Source: G963663365 sp963663365
Lineage (GTDB): Bacteria; Hinthialibacterota; Hinthialibacteria; Hinthialibacterales; G963663365
Direction: 5' to 3'
DNA length: 64,000 nucleotides
Assembly (NCBI GenBank): GCA_963663365.2
Contig: CAXXIH010000008.1
Location: forward strand, 558,001 to 622,000
Made by a program: the position numbers and the translations under genes. Shown piece after piece: positions 26,677 to 34,503 of this stretch. Within the stretch, counting starts at the first letter, position 1. Each line of letters starts with the position of its first letter. The notes beneath the pieces were generated by a model. That model did no database searches, was not told the origin of the DNA, and saw nothing but the letters and a program-made list of their open reading frames with translations.

Positions 26677-27525
26677 TCAAAAGCAATACCGGTTACCAAC
26701 CGACACTTCAGAAAAATGTTTCCCAAATGCCCAACGCAGTGCCGATGCAGCTTCAAAACCGGTGCAGTGGGCCGGACTGATGCATTGTAGATCCAACTCA
26801 CAAAGAGCCTCAATCGTGTTACGCATTCGCTCCGATGAGGCCTTAATCAAATGCATTCCCCCTATTACCGTATGAATTGGGCGGCCGCCGGTTTGTTCTG
26901 CAATATGGCGTAACGTGTTAATAATGCCGGCATGGGCGCAACCAAGAATAACGACCACTCCCTGTGCCGTATCGAAATAGAGAGATTGGTCATCCAATAG
27001 AGCATCCTTTTGCGTGCATCTTTCATCGCAATAAAACGGACCACCGGTATCTTCATATTCAGTCAAACGTGGAACCTCTCCGGTGACCATAATGCCATCG
27101 AAAATTTCAACAGGATCCTTGGTTTCGACAATCTCACAACCACATGCATTAATTGCTTCTAATCCCTCTGAAGGAAATCCTATTGAACGGGCCTGCGCAT
27201 CCCCACCGCGTGCGTATTTGGGCAGCACAGCTTCCGGATGCATATAAATTGCCGGTGCATGATCGGGATTTAGAGATAAAACATATTTCAGTCCACCAGT
27301 ATGATCATAGTGGCCATGGCTAAAAACAACAGCATCGGTCTTTTCCAAAGGAATCTGAAGCATCTCTGCATTATGTTTTATAACAAGACCTTGCCCGGTA
27401 TCAAACAGAATTCTCTTGCCGGATGTCTCGATCCAAACGGAGAATCCATGCTCCGCCATCAAGCCTTGCCGGGTAGCTGAATTCTCAACCAGTATCGTAA
27501 CTTGAATGGATCGTTTCGAATCCAT
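26677..27525 (-). CDS. MBL-fold metallo-hydrolase
   Basis: The 282-residue protein has the metallo-beta-lactamase motif SHGHYDHTGG (about 80-89). Further ligands are in LGCAHAGIINT, GGMHLI and SPAHCTG, and the N-terminal SVWIETSGKRILFDTGQG is typical of the subgroup named after the methanopterin-related 'beta-RFAP synthase-like' MBL proteins. It should bind two metal ions. The substrate is unknown. GGAG six bases before the ATG at 27525 favours that start over one four codons upstream. It is the last gene of the NifX/MinD-ferredoxin operon, and such MBL genes often occur beside these ATPases. Confidence 0.82.
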   Translation of the reverse strand: MDSKRSIQVTILVENSATRQGLMAEHGFSVWIETSGKRILFDTGQGLVIKHNAEMLQIPLEKTDAVVFSHGHYDHTGGLKYVLSLNPDHAPAIYMHPEAVLPKYARGGDAQARSIGFPSEGLEAINACGCEIVETKDPVEIFDGIMVTGEVPRLTEYEDTGGPFYCDERCTQKDALLDDQSLYFDTAQGVVVILGCAHAGIINTLRHIAEQTGGRPIHTVIGGMHLIKASSERMRNTIEALCELDLQCISPAHCTGFEAASALRWAFGKHFSEVSVGNRYCF

Positions 27526-27622
27526 CGATAACTCCATAAGACCGATTATTTCACTTCACAGAAAACAGGTGCGGAACAAGAACCACAGCCTTCACTAAAA
27601 TCATTCTAAAAAAGGCAGCATT

Positions 27623-28219
27623 TTACGCGCTTTCTCCCCCCTGGCTGCGGCGGACGTACTGACAATAAACAGCCGCTACGGGATTGTGAGCGAGCACGCG
27701 GTCTTTAACAATTAGAGTCACAACCGGCGCTTTTGAAACAAGACCGAAAACAGCATCGTGCCCCACACAAAGACCGCAGAGCACATTGAGCTGTGTCCCG
27801 GCATCATTCAGAACTTGAGCCTGCCCGGCCGGATTACACATCACTTCTTCAGCCTGGGGATCGATTTGCTCAAAGTCATAATCACTCTTATAGATGCCGC
27901 TGACTTTGCAGCAAACAGAAGTGACTTTGAAATCCTGCGAAAAGATTTCTTCAATCACCCGGGCTTCTTCACGCAATCCAACACAGAATGCCAGCCCGAT
28001 ATGTTCGAATTTCATTTCCCGCGCAAACAAGACAATCTCTCGAAGCCTTGTTTCCCGGCAATAATGCCGCGCTTCAATAGCGGAAGCGGCCCGATGCAGA
28101 TTGGCAATTTCAGCGGGTTCATATAATTCTCGATGAGAATCGGCGGCTCCAAGACAATCGATCCCTTCACGGCATTGATAATCATCGCATCTCGCACATT
28201 GATGTCCGGATTTATCCAT
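27623..28219 (-). CDS. DUF1847 cysteine-rich metal-binding-type protein
   Basis: The 198-residue protein begins with a Cys cluster (CARCDDYQCREGIDC, about 8-22). Further Cys follow in GLAFCVGL, SVCCKVSGIY, EVMCNPAGQA and NVLCGLCVGHD. This is the DUF1847 pattern, predicted to bind zinc or iron-sulfur clusters. The C-terminal part (VFGLVSKAPVVTLIVKDRVL) suggests a small-ligand or redox fold. Function is unknown. It sits between EncFtn and the MBL hydrolase, pointing to a shared metal or redox task (inference). ATG at 28219 has GAGG ten bases upstream. Confidence 0.75.
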   Translation of the reverse strand: MDKSGHQCARCDDYQCREGIDCLGAADSHRELYEPAEIANLHRAASAIEARHYCRETRLREIVLFAREMKFEHIGLAFCVGLREEARVIEEIFSQDFKVTSVCCKVSGIYKSDYDFEQIDPQAEEVMCNPAGQAQVLNDAGTQLNVLCGLCVGHDAVFGLVSKAPVVTLIVKDRVLAHNPVAAVYCQYVRRSQGGESA

Positions 28220-28379
28220 ATTCCACATTCCTCATTCACCAAGCGAATGTCTGCGGGCCGCTGTTGGAAATATTCATACAAAGAAACGCCGTTTCCGCGA
28301 TGCTATTTACGGATACGCTTCAAATACCATGATTTTTCCCGAAGAGTGAGCCGGCATCGCTTGCTTGATTGGCAGCGAA

Positions 28380-28676
28380 TCAATGCTCCGCTTCAAGATG
28401 GGCGATATCTCCCTCGGTGAACATGTAATCCTTCAATTCTTTATCGAACTCGGGAATCCTGCGCCGTATCCATTCCAACGTCATTGCCGCATGCTCGATT
28501 TCTTCATTGCGATTGTGGAGCAAAACCGCCTTTAGACTTTCATCGCCGGTAACATCGGCACGTTGATGATACCAATCGACCGCTTCTAATTCCTCAATCA
28601 GACTTACAAGCGCACGGTGAATATCCTTGGCTTCTTCGGATAGTTGTTCATACGGTTCGTGATATTCTCGACTCAT
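28380..28676 (-). CDS. encapsulated-ferritin-type protein (EncFtn family) without shell-targeting tail
   Basis: The 98-residue protein matches EncFtn: EELEAVDWYHQR (28-39) and HNRNEEIEHAAMTLEWIRRR (54-73). Residues corresponding to the ferroxidase and entry-site residues of the Rhodospirillum rubrum protein are present (Glu28, Glu29, Glu31, Trp35, Tyr36, Glu59, His62). Such proteins form ring-shaped decamers that oxidise Fe(II), normally inside an encapsulin shell reached by a C-terminal targeting peptide. Here the protein ends at AHLEAEH with no such peptide, and no encapsulin gene is in the window. GGAG seven bases before the ATG at 28676 fixes the start. Confidence 0.88.
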   Translation of the reverse strand: MSREYHEPYEQLSEEAKDIHRALVSLIEELEAVDWYHQRADVTGDESLKAVLLHNRNEEIEHAAMTLEWIRRRIPEFDKELKDYMFTEGDIAHLEAEH

Positions 28677-28750
28677 AGACATTCTCCTTTAGGCGTCTTT
28701 TTCCATTTTTCACTAAAATCGCAGGACCTGCAGAGTATTGCGTCATTTTT

Positions 28751-29089
28751 CTAATGATCGCAAAGATTCTCACCGGATTGAATATTCCCGGCAATATACT
28801 CCTTTGTAATTGCCTCTGGATCTCCGGGTTGTACCCCCACAACAACCTCAATACCGGCTTGCTGAAATAGTTGTTGCGCCCTCATTCCCATTCCGCCCGC
28901 AATTATAACATCGGCACCCTGCTCGCGGAGCCAGCCAGGCAAGATTCCCGGTTCATGAGGCGGCGGTTGTATGCTTTTTTTGCCAAGAATTTCACCGGCC
29001 TCAGTATCAACATCAAAAAACAGGAATTCACTGCAATGGCCAAAATGGGGCGACAACACGCCGCCTTCAACAGGTAATGCAATTTGCAT
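28751..29089 (-). CDS. NifX / orange-protein-like protein (dinitrogenase cofactor family)
   Basis: The 112-residue protein has the family start MQIALPVEGG and SPHFGHCSEFLFFDV, then GADVIIAGGMGMRAQQLFQQAGIEVVVG, as in proteins that bind Fe-Mo or Mo-Cu clusters. Its size equals that of the Desulfovibrio orange protein. It probably carries or assembles a metal-sulfur cofactor. AAGGAGG lies nine bases upstream of the ATG. It follows the second MinD-ferredoxin ATPase gene by 66 bp. Confidence 0.85.
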   Translation of the reverse strand: MQIALPVEGGVLSPHFGHCSEFLFFDVDTEAGEILGKKSIQPPPHEPGILPGWLREQGADVIIAGGMGMRAQQLFQQAGIEVVVGVQPGDPEAITKEYIAGNIQSGENLCDH

Positions 29090-29155
29090 TGTGATTATCC
29101 TCCTTCATTCAACTTTCATCGATTATTGCGATTCGGTTAATCCGCCTTATAGCGG

Positions 29156-30067
29156 TTAACCAAGCGCATAAAGTACATGCCTCCAGGTTGAACGGATTTG
29201 CTGAGAAGCCGCGTTCCCTGAATACTCGACAACACTGCATTTCATGGCTTGTGCATGGCTAAAAATCGGATCGTATTGAATCTTTCCGACAACAGGAACC
29301 TGATGCTCCCGGGCAAACCGTTCGATGGCTTCCGTTTGTTCCAAATTAATATCGTACTTATTAATGCAAATAACCGCCGGTACACGGAAATGATTTGTGA
29401 GTTCAAGAATGCGATTCAAGTCATGACGCCCCGAAAGACTAGGTTCCGTAACCAAGACAACCAAATCGGCGCCGGTTACTGAGGCAATCACAGGGCATCC
29501 GATCCCAGGAGGTCCATCACAAATGAGAAGACCAATCTCCCGTTCATGAGCCAGACACCTGGCCGACCGACGTACAATGGTAACCAGTTTTCCGGAATTC
29601 TCGCTGGCAACGGCGAGCCGTGCATGCACCATTGGACCGAAACGGGTTTCGGAGATAAACCATTCTCCACAGTGGTTATCTTCAAGTTCAATCGCTTTGG
29701 CAGGGCAAACCAAAGTACAGGCACCACATCCTTCACATGCGAAATTGTCGATCCGGCAAGTCTTTTCCACACCGCCGTTCCCCGGTCCATCGAGATGAAT
29801 TGCATCGAAATTGCATGTAGCGGAACACTCGCCGCATCCGATACAAAGTTCGGTTTGAATGTGCGCAGATTTTCCCGCCACAAATTCTTCTTTTTGCAAC
29901 AGCCGCGGCTCGCTGACTAAATACAAATCGGGTGCATCGACATCACAATCGGCGATTACATTATCCTTGGCCAACGCCGCAAAAGATGCGGTTAGGCTGG
30001 TTTTTCCGGTGCCACCTTTGCCGCTGATAACAACAATCTCTTTAGCTTTGCAAATCTGCTCACTCAT
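29156..30067 (-). CDS. MinD-type ATPase with inserted 2[4Fe-4S] ferredoxin domain (second copy)
   Basis: The 303-residue protein has the deviant Walker A ISGKGGTGKTS at the N-terminus. Two [4Fe-4S] motifs are inserted (CIGCGECSATC and CEGCGACTLVC, about 75-125), and the rest of the MinD/Mrp fold follows (ICDGPPGIGCPV; ICINKYDIN). Relatives occur as a pair in anaerobes and in the orange protein complex of Desulfovibrio (DVU2103/DVU2104 type). They probably use ATP to move or insert metal clusters or to position the complex. The start overlaps the stop of the first copy (ATGA), so the pair is coupled. Confidence 0.88.
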   Translation of the reverse strand: MSEQICKAKEIVVISGKGGTGKTSLTASFAALAKDNVIADCDVDAPDLYLVSEPRLLQKEEFVAGKSAHIQTELCIGCGECSATCNFDAIHLDGPGNGGVEKTCRIDNFACEGCGACTLVCPAKAIELEDNHCGEWFISETRFGPMVHARLAVASENSGKLVTIVRRSARCLAHEREIGLLICDGPPGIGCPVIASVTGADLVVLVTEPSLSGRHDLNRILELTNHFRVPAVICINKYDINLEQTEAIERFAREHQVPVVGKIQYDPIFSHAQAMKCSVVEYSGNAASQQIRSTWRHVLYALG

Positions 30068-30924
30068 TGAACTGTCATTTCTTCAATCTTTCCGTGAATT
30101 GCGGACAGCAACCGGACAAACAATGCATCCACTCCATCAATTTCATCGATTGCCAAACAGCCATTGGATGAAATCTCGGCGATACGGCGGGCTTCGGGAA
30201 TCCTTAACAAGATGGGGATGTCATGGATCGCGCAATATTTCGAAATTACATCATCAGCGCCTTGGCTGCGATTCACAACCACACCAAAAGGCAAATCCAG
30301 CACGCGAAGGAGTTCTACAACGATCTCCATATCGGATAATCCAAACGGAGTCGGTTCAGCAACAAGAACAACATAATCCACACCGGATACCGCCTCAATA
30401 ACAGGACATGAACTCCCCGGCGGGCAATCAAGAATTGTAAGCCCATTTGTGGTTGTCCGTTCCTTTAAAGCATGTATAAGCGGCTTCGACATGGGCTCTC
30501 CAATCCGCATTCGCCCATGCATAAAATTGCCGTGGTTAGAAGTTCCTTCCTCAACAACACCGATTTCGCGAAAGCCATCTGCGATTGCATTTTCCGGACA
30601 TGCAATCGTACAGGCCCCACATCCGTGGCATAAATCGGGAAATGTCACAACACGTTTCTGAATGCATGCCAAAGCGTGAAATTGACAGACCTTGGCGCAA
30701 TCTCCACATCCCGTACAGATATCCTCTAGAATTCGTGGAACTGTTAATGTGATCGTAGATTTTCGCTCAAGTGAAGGCTGCATAAACAGGTGGCAATTGG
30801 GTTCTTCAACATCGCAATCAACCAAATATACGGTTTCTCCACTTCTTGCCGCAATCGCGGCTAGATTTGTTGAGACAGTGGTTTTTCCCGTTCCACCTTT
30901 TCCACTAGCAATTGCAATTTTCAC
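30064..30924 (-). CDS. MinD-type ATPase with inserted 2[4Fe-4S] ferredoxin domain (first copy)
   Basis: The 286-residue protein starts with KIAIASGKGGTGKTT and contains CTGCGDCAKVC and CHGCGACTIAC [4Fe-4S] motifs, then LDCPPGSSCPVIEAVSGVDYV. It is a paralogue of the gene at 29156, and the two may form a heterodimer. The GTG at 30924 is chosen: GAGGTG lies seven bases before it and the coding starts exactly at the family N-terminus. A longer open frame upstream overlaps the DUF89 gene and encodes no family sequence. Confidence 0.88.
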   Translation of the reverse strand: MKIAIASGKGGTGKTTVSTNLAAIAARSGETVYLVDCDVEEPNCHLFMQPSLERKSTITLTVPRILEDICTGCGDCAKVCQFHALACIQKRVVTFPDLCHGCGACTIACPENAIADGFREIGVVEEGTSNHGNFMHGRMRIGEPMSKPLIHALKERTTTNGLTILDCPPGSSCPVIEAVSGVDYVVLVAEPTPFGLSDMEIVVELLRVLDLPFGVVVNRSQGADDVISKYCAIHDIPILLRIPEARRIAEISSNGCLAIDEIDGVDALFVRLLSAIHGKIEEMTVQ

Positions 30925-30958
30925 TCGATTACACCTCAAATCGTAACCAGTCACACCA

Positions 30959-31861
30959 TTACAAGGCGGCGGAGGCATGGGCCTCTTCTGCCGCCTGCGC
31001 CCCCGCCTGATTGGAGTGAATGAGCGCAAAACTCCCTGTTGCCAAACCTGTATTCCGTGCAACAACGGCACATTTGATCTTCAACAAAAAGAAAATATTG
31101 TGCTCGACATCGCTTAGGGTTTCGTAATTCCCCTGCCCCTTTGCCAAAATCAGGTCAGCGTTTTCGAAGCGTTGTAAGAAGTCCTCGGAACAGTCGGCAA
31201 GAAAAGTACCGGGAGCATCGGAACCGTTGTCGATAACCTCAACGATATCGGGCAGACCGGCAACCCATGCATCAGGCATTGTGGCATCGTTTAAGACAGG
31301 TGCTCCCCGTACAGCGACCGTCAAACGTTCCAAAGGCAATCTCTCAATCAAAAGGCGGTCAAAAACAATTTCTCCGGCATTGTCGGCCAGATAAAGAATC
31401 GTTTTGGCGCGTTCAATCTCTTTTTGCAGCTCGCCAATCGCAGTCTCCGGCATTGGAGCATGAAGTGCGCTTTCAATCGTCTCTTCGACCAAATTGAGAT
31501 CAATATTATGGTTCACTCCAAAATCGATGATGTTTCCGGCAATAGCCAAACGCAGAACATCCACGAAAGGATTCTTGGATTCATTCACAATCTTTTCCAA
31601 GCGCGGATAAAGTCCCAATGCAATTTCATTTGATTGCTTTTTAACTGTAGCATACGGATCGGCAATCCCCGTGTGGCTGCGTATTAATCGCTGAATGATC
31701 TGGGCCATCTCGGGCGATGACATTGAAAAGTCCATGCCTTGGAGTTCCCGAAGGACATCCCGCATTACACGTTCATGGATTTCCGTATCATCAGTAACAA
31801 ACTGAGAGGCTTCCAGACTTTGCCGCACAAAGCAGGCAATACACTCAAGATATGTGCGCAT
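30959..31861 (-). CDS. DUF89 / ARMT1-like metal-dependent phosphatase-type protein
   Basis: The 300-residue protein has the DUF89 pattern: N-terminal YLECIACFVRQ, the central YLADNAGEIVFDRLL, AVRGAPVLNDATMPDA, and AKGQGNYETLSD, which supply the metal and phosphate site. Members are thought to dephosphorylate damaged phosphometabolites. Members of this bacterial/archaeal branch lie beside Fe-S ATPase genes. It sits between the NifX-like genes and the MinD-ferredoxin pair, 4 bp after the former. The substrate is unknown. Confidence 0.85.
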   Translation of the reverse strand: MRTYLECIACFVRQSLEASQFVTDDTEIHERVMRDVLRELQGMDFSMSSPEMAQIIQRLIRSHTGIADPYATVKKQSNEIALGLYPRLEKIVNESKNPFVDVLRLAIAGNIIDFGVNHNIDLNLVEETIESALHAPMPETAIGELQKEIERAKTILYLADNAGEIVFDRLLIERLPLERLTVAVRGAPVLNDATMPDAWVAGLPDIVEVIDNGSDAPGTFLADCSEDFLQRFENADLILAKGQGNYETLSDVEHNIFFLLKIKCAVVARNTGLATGSFALIHSNQAGAQAAEEAHASAAL

Positions 31862-31864
31862 AGA

Positions 31865-32224
31865 CTATAACCCCGCACCTGGCTGCGCGTTGGCCTTTTG
31901 GGCTGTCAGCAGTCTTCCATCCCGGAAGGATTGTATTGCGTCACGCACGGTTCCTCCTGAGACAAAGCAGACATCAATACGAGCCTCTTGAAGCACGCGA
32001 ATCGCATTGGGGCCGATGTTACCTGTAATCACACACTCCGCACCGAGTTCACTAACAGTCTGAGCGGCTTGGATTCCAGCTCCCTGCCCTGTTGCCGCAT
32101 CATTCGCCTGTGCACTGAAATCTCCGGAATCCACATCATAAAGGATGAACCAGGCTGCCCGGCCAAAACGCGGATCGACTTCGTCATCCAATTCACTGCC
32201 TCTTGATGTAATCAATATTTTCAT
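31865..32224 (-). CDS. NifX / orange-protein-like protein (third family member)
   Basis: The 119-residue protein begins MKILITSRGSELDDEVDPRF and continues GRAAWFILYDVDSGDF, GAGIQAAQTVSELGAECVITGNIGPNA and VSGGTVRDAIQSF, a complete dinitrogenase-cofactor-type domain. The frame continues upstream into the preceding gene, but GAGGAG eight bases before the ATG at 32224, and a frameshift in the upstream gene, show that this is a separate gene. Confidence 0.82.
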   Translation of the reverse strand: MKILITSRGSELDDEVDPRFGRAAWFILYDVDSGDFSAQANDAATGQGAGIQAAQTVSELGAECVITGNIGPNAIRVLQEARIDVCFVSGGTVRDAIQSFRDGRLLTAQKANAQPGAGL

Positions 32225-32250
32225 TTTTCCAGCTCCTCGCTTCTCACAGT

Positions 32251-32626
32251 TCACTTGGCCATGCCTTCGGCGGCGCCGCCTTTGGCAACCACTTCGATTT
32301 CCTTTGGAATAACCCCGTCGAACGGGATTGAAATCACGCAAATAATCACTTAAGGCATTGCTTACCTCCCCTGAAAGACCGGCTATGATCCGTATGCCAG
32401 CCCCCGCAAGCATGCAATGCAACGGGCGAGAAATCGCACCGCATAACACCACATCCGGTTTCAAACGGATTAATTCCAGTGCCCGTAAACGGGGATTCGT
32501 GTCCCCAAGATCAATTTGGAGGCGGTCACTCTCGTTCCCCCCGCTCAATTCAACAACATTAAGGCAATGCGCCGAATCCAATACAGGTGCAATGCGGCCT
32601 TGCCAAACAGGGATAGCGACTTTCAT
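32251..32626 (-). pseudogene. NifX / orange-protein-like gene with a one-base frameshift
   Basis: The first 90 or so residues (MKVAIPVWQGRIAPVLDSAH, VVLCGAISRPLHCMLAGAG) are a normal NifX-like domain. After ALSDY the frame becomes a low-complexity stretch with six consecutive Arg and runs on into the next gene. Dropping one base of the A run at 32340-32342 (T run on the coding strand) restores CVISIPFDGVIPKEIEVV and AKGGAAEGMAK, with a stop at 32251-32253. The change may be a sequencing error or a real mutation. It is the first gene after the sigma-54 promoter. Confidence 0.75.
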
Positions 32627-32653
32627 TCAACTCAATGCCTCAGGAACACATAG

Positions 32654-32669
32654 CGCAAAGAGCATGCCG
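32654..32669 (-). promoter_or_regulatory. sigma-54 (-24/-12) promoter of the NifX/MinD-ferredoxin operon
   Basis: On the minus strand the sequence reads CGGCATGCTCTTTGCG, against the consensus TGGCAYRNNNNTTGCW. The GG and GC are exactly ten bases apart. The -12 element lies at about 32655, so transcription should start near 32643, some 17 bases before the first ATG (32626). An NtrC-type activator gene lies directly upstream. Confidence 0.85.
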
Positions 32670-32780
32670 TCCCAAACGTGACACCCTCTAAATCATATAA
32701 TCTACTGATATTGTGTAACTTAGATAAGATAGAGAAAGAGACAGAAACATGAAGAGAGACAAGTACAGTCGCAGATTACA

Positions 32781-32800
32781 ACTCTACAACACTCTACAGG
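32781..32800. promoter_or_regulatory. phased direct repeat, candidate activator binding site
   Basis: ACTCTACA occurs twice with a ten-base period (32781-32788 and 32791-32798). It lies about 110-130 bp upstream of the sigma-54 promoter on the same face of the helix, the usual place for enhancer sites of NtrC-type activators. Confidence 0.5.
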
Positions 32801-32815
32801 TGTCAATTTTCGTCT

Positions 32816-34315
32816 TTATTCGGTGCTGAAGTGCTGTTTCTTTTCTTTATAATTTGAGATTGTCAATCCAAATTCTTTGACCTTACGGTAAAGCGTTGCC
32901 TGACTGATTCCAAGGTGATGGCTGACTTCCGGGATGTTTCCACTACAAATACGTAGGGCTTTTTCAATTGTCACTCTTTCGACGGTCGAAAGTGGCAATA
33001 ACTGATCGACTGATTCCGAGTCCTTTTCATCGACTTTGATCGCTTCGGAACCAACGTCTGTTGCAGGAGACTCCAATTCCCTATTCTGCGCTTCCGCCGT
33101 AGCGGGCATGAAAACAGAAGTCTGTTCTTCAAATTCAGCCGTACTTTCGCGCACATGATCCGGAAGCATATCAACTTCGATCAGCTTTCCATTATGCAGG
33201 GCAACAGCCTGGGCAATGACATTCTGGAGTTCCCGGACATTTCCCGGCCATGCATAACGACAAAGCACATCCTGGGCGTTTTCCGAAATTGATTCGAAAT
33301 TCTTACCGCTTTCTCGATTCGTTCGCTGCAAAAAATGCTGTGCTAATAGAGGAATATCCTCGCCGCGTTCGCGTAAGGGAGGAATTTGCACATTGACCAC
33401 ATTAAGCCGGTAAAATAAATCTTCACGAAACCGGCCCTCTCGGATCTCATCGAGCGGATTTCTGTTGGTGGCGGATACAATGCGTGTATCGACATAGATT
33501 TTGTTTTTGCCACCGATTCTCTGAAAATATCTCTCCTGCAAGAAGCGAAGTAATTTCGCCTGAAGAGAAATATCCATTTCGCAGATTTCATCCAAGAAAA
33601 GTGTGCTTTTATCGGCGCGCTCACAGCAACCGATATGACGTTGTCCGGCTCCGGTAAATGCGCCTTTTTCATGGCCGAAAATCTCACTCTCCATAAGTTG
33701 GCTTGGAATTGCCGCACAGTTGACATCGACAATCGGAGTGTCTCGGCGTGGAGATACGGCATGGATCGCCTGCGCCACGAGTTCCTTACCTGTTCCGCTT
33801 TCTCCCGTAATTAAAACCGAAACATTTGAAACCGCTACATTCTCGATCAAAGAATAAAGGGTCTGCATTTTTTTGCTTACACCCACAATACGCTGAAAAC
33901 GAGTACGGCGGCCCAAAGTTTCGCGCAATGTTGTGACTTGTTGAGTCAGACGATATCGTTCGATAGCGTTTTTAACCGTAATTTCGAGCGACGCCCAATC
34001 GATAGGTTTGGTCAAAAAATCATACGCCCCCGCTTTCATGGCATCCACAGCGCGTTCAATGGTCCCATGCGCAGTCATAATCACGACGGATATATCGGGA
34101 TCGCGATGTTTGGCTTCCGCCAACAGATCGATGCCATCAGCGTCAGGCAGCTGAATATCGAGAAGGATCAGTTCGACCGGATGCGCGCTGTATAAATTGC
34201 GGAATTCGTCCCCTCGATTCGCCGTAATAACCTCATATCCCCACTTCCGCAGGTTATATTCAAAAAGCCGGACTAATGCCCGGTCATCTTCAACTACCAA
34301 AACCGTTGCTGTCAT
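32816..34315 (-). CDS. NtrC-family sigma-54 response regulator
   Basis: The 499-residue protein has a receiver domain (1-120) with phospho-acceptor Asp53 in LLDIQLPDADG and Lys in FLTKPIDW. The AAA+ domain has GESGTGKE, GAFTGA and FLDEICEMD, and a Fis-type helix-turn-helix lies near 450-490 (EVSHHLGISQATLYRKV). A low-complexity acidic linker of about 50 residues precedes the DNA-binding domain. It should activate sigma-54 promoters, and the one at 32654 is the obvious candidate. It lies 188 bp after the large hybrid kinase gene in the same direction. Confidence 0.9.
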   Translation of the reverse strand: MTATVLVVEDDRALVRLFEYNLRKWGYEVITANRGDEFRNLYSAHPVELILLDIQLPDADGIDLLAEAKHRDPDISVVIMTAHGTIERAVDAMKAGAYDFLTKPIDWASLEITVKNAIERYRLTQQVTTLRETLGRRTRFQRIVGVSKKMQTLYSLIENVAVSNVSVLITGESGTGKELVAQAIHAVSPRRDTPIVDVNCAAIPSQLMESEIFGHEKGAFTGAGQRHIGCCERADKSTLFLDEICEMDISLQAKLLRFLQERYFQRIGGKNKIYVDTRIVSATNRNPLDEIREGRFREDLFYRLNVVNVQIPPLRERGEDIPLLAQHFLQRTNRESGKNFESISENAQDVLCRYAWPGNVRELQNVIAQAVALHNGKLIEVDMLPDHVRESTAEFEEQTSVFMPATAEAQNRELESPATDVGSEAIKVDEKDSESVDQLLPLSTVERVTIEKALRICSGNIPEVSHHLGISQATLYRKVKEFGLTISNYKEKKQHFSTE

Positions 34316-34503
34316 GTTTCGCTCACCACTGGACCATCATAGCATACTTGCGTAATAACCGCCTACACCATTACATACCCCAAAAACAAGGGAATTTACA
34401 TACGTATCTGGTGCTGGGTCCCGCCGTTCGCCGATAAAGCAACGGCATACAGGAAAGATATGCAAATGGTCGACAAAGCTTAATTCCATAGGCTGCAAAA
34501 AAT

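Noticed and set aside
30925..31071. N-terminal extension of the first MinD-ferredoxin ATPase
   Set aside because: It overlaps the DUF89 gene, encodes no family sequence, and a GTG with a strong ribosome site lies at the family N-terminus.
31865..32626. A single 253-residue fused NifX-NifX protein with an Arg-rich linker
   Set aside because: The linker is out-of-frame translation of the first gene's end; a one-base correction gives two normal genes.
34348..34364. Sigma-54-like GG-N10-GC pattern upstream of the NtrC gene
   Set aside because: Only the dinucleotides match; flanking bases do not fit the consensus.
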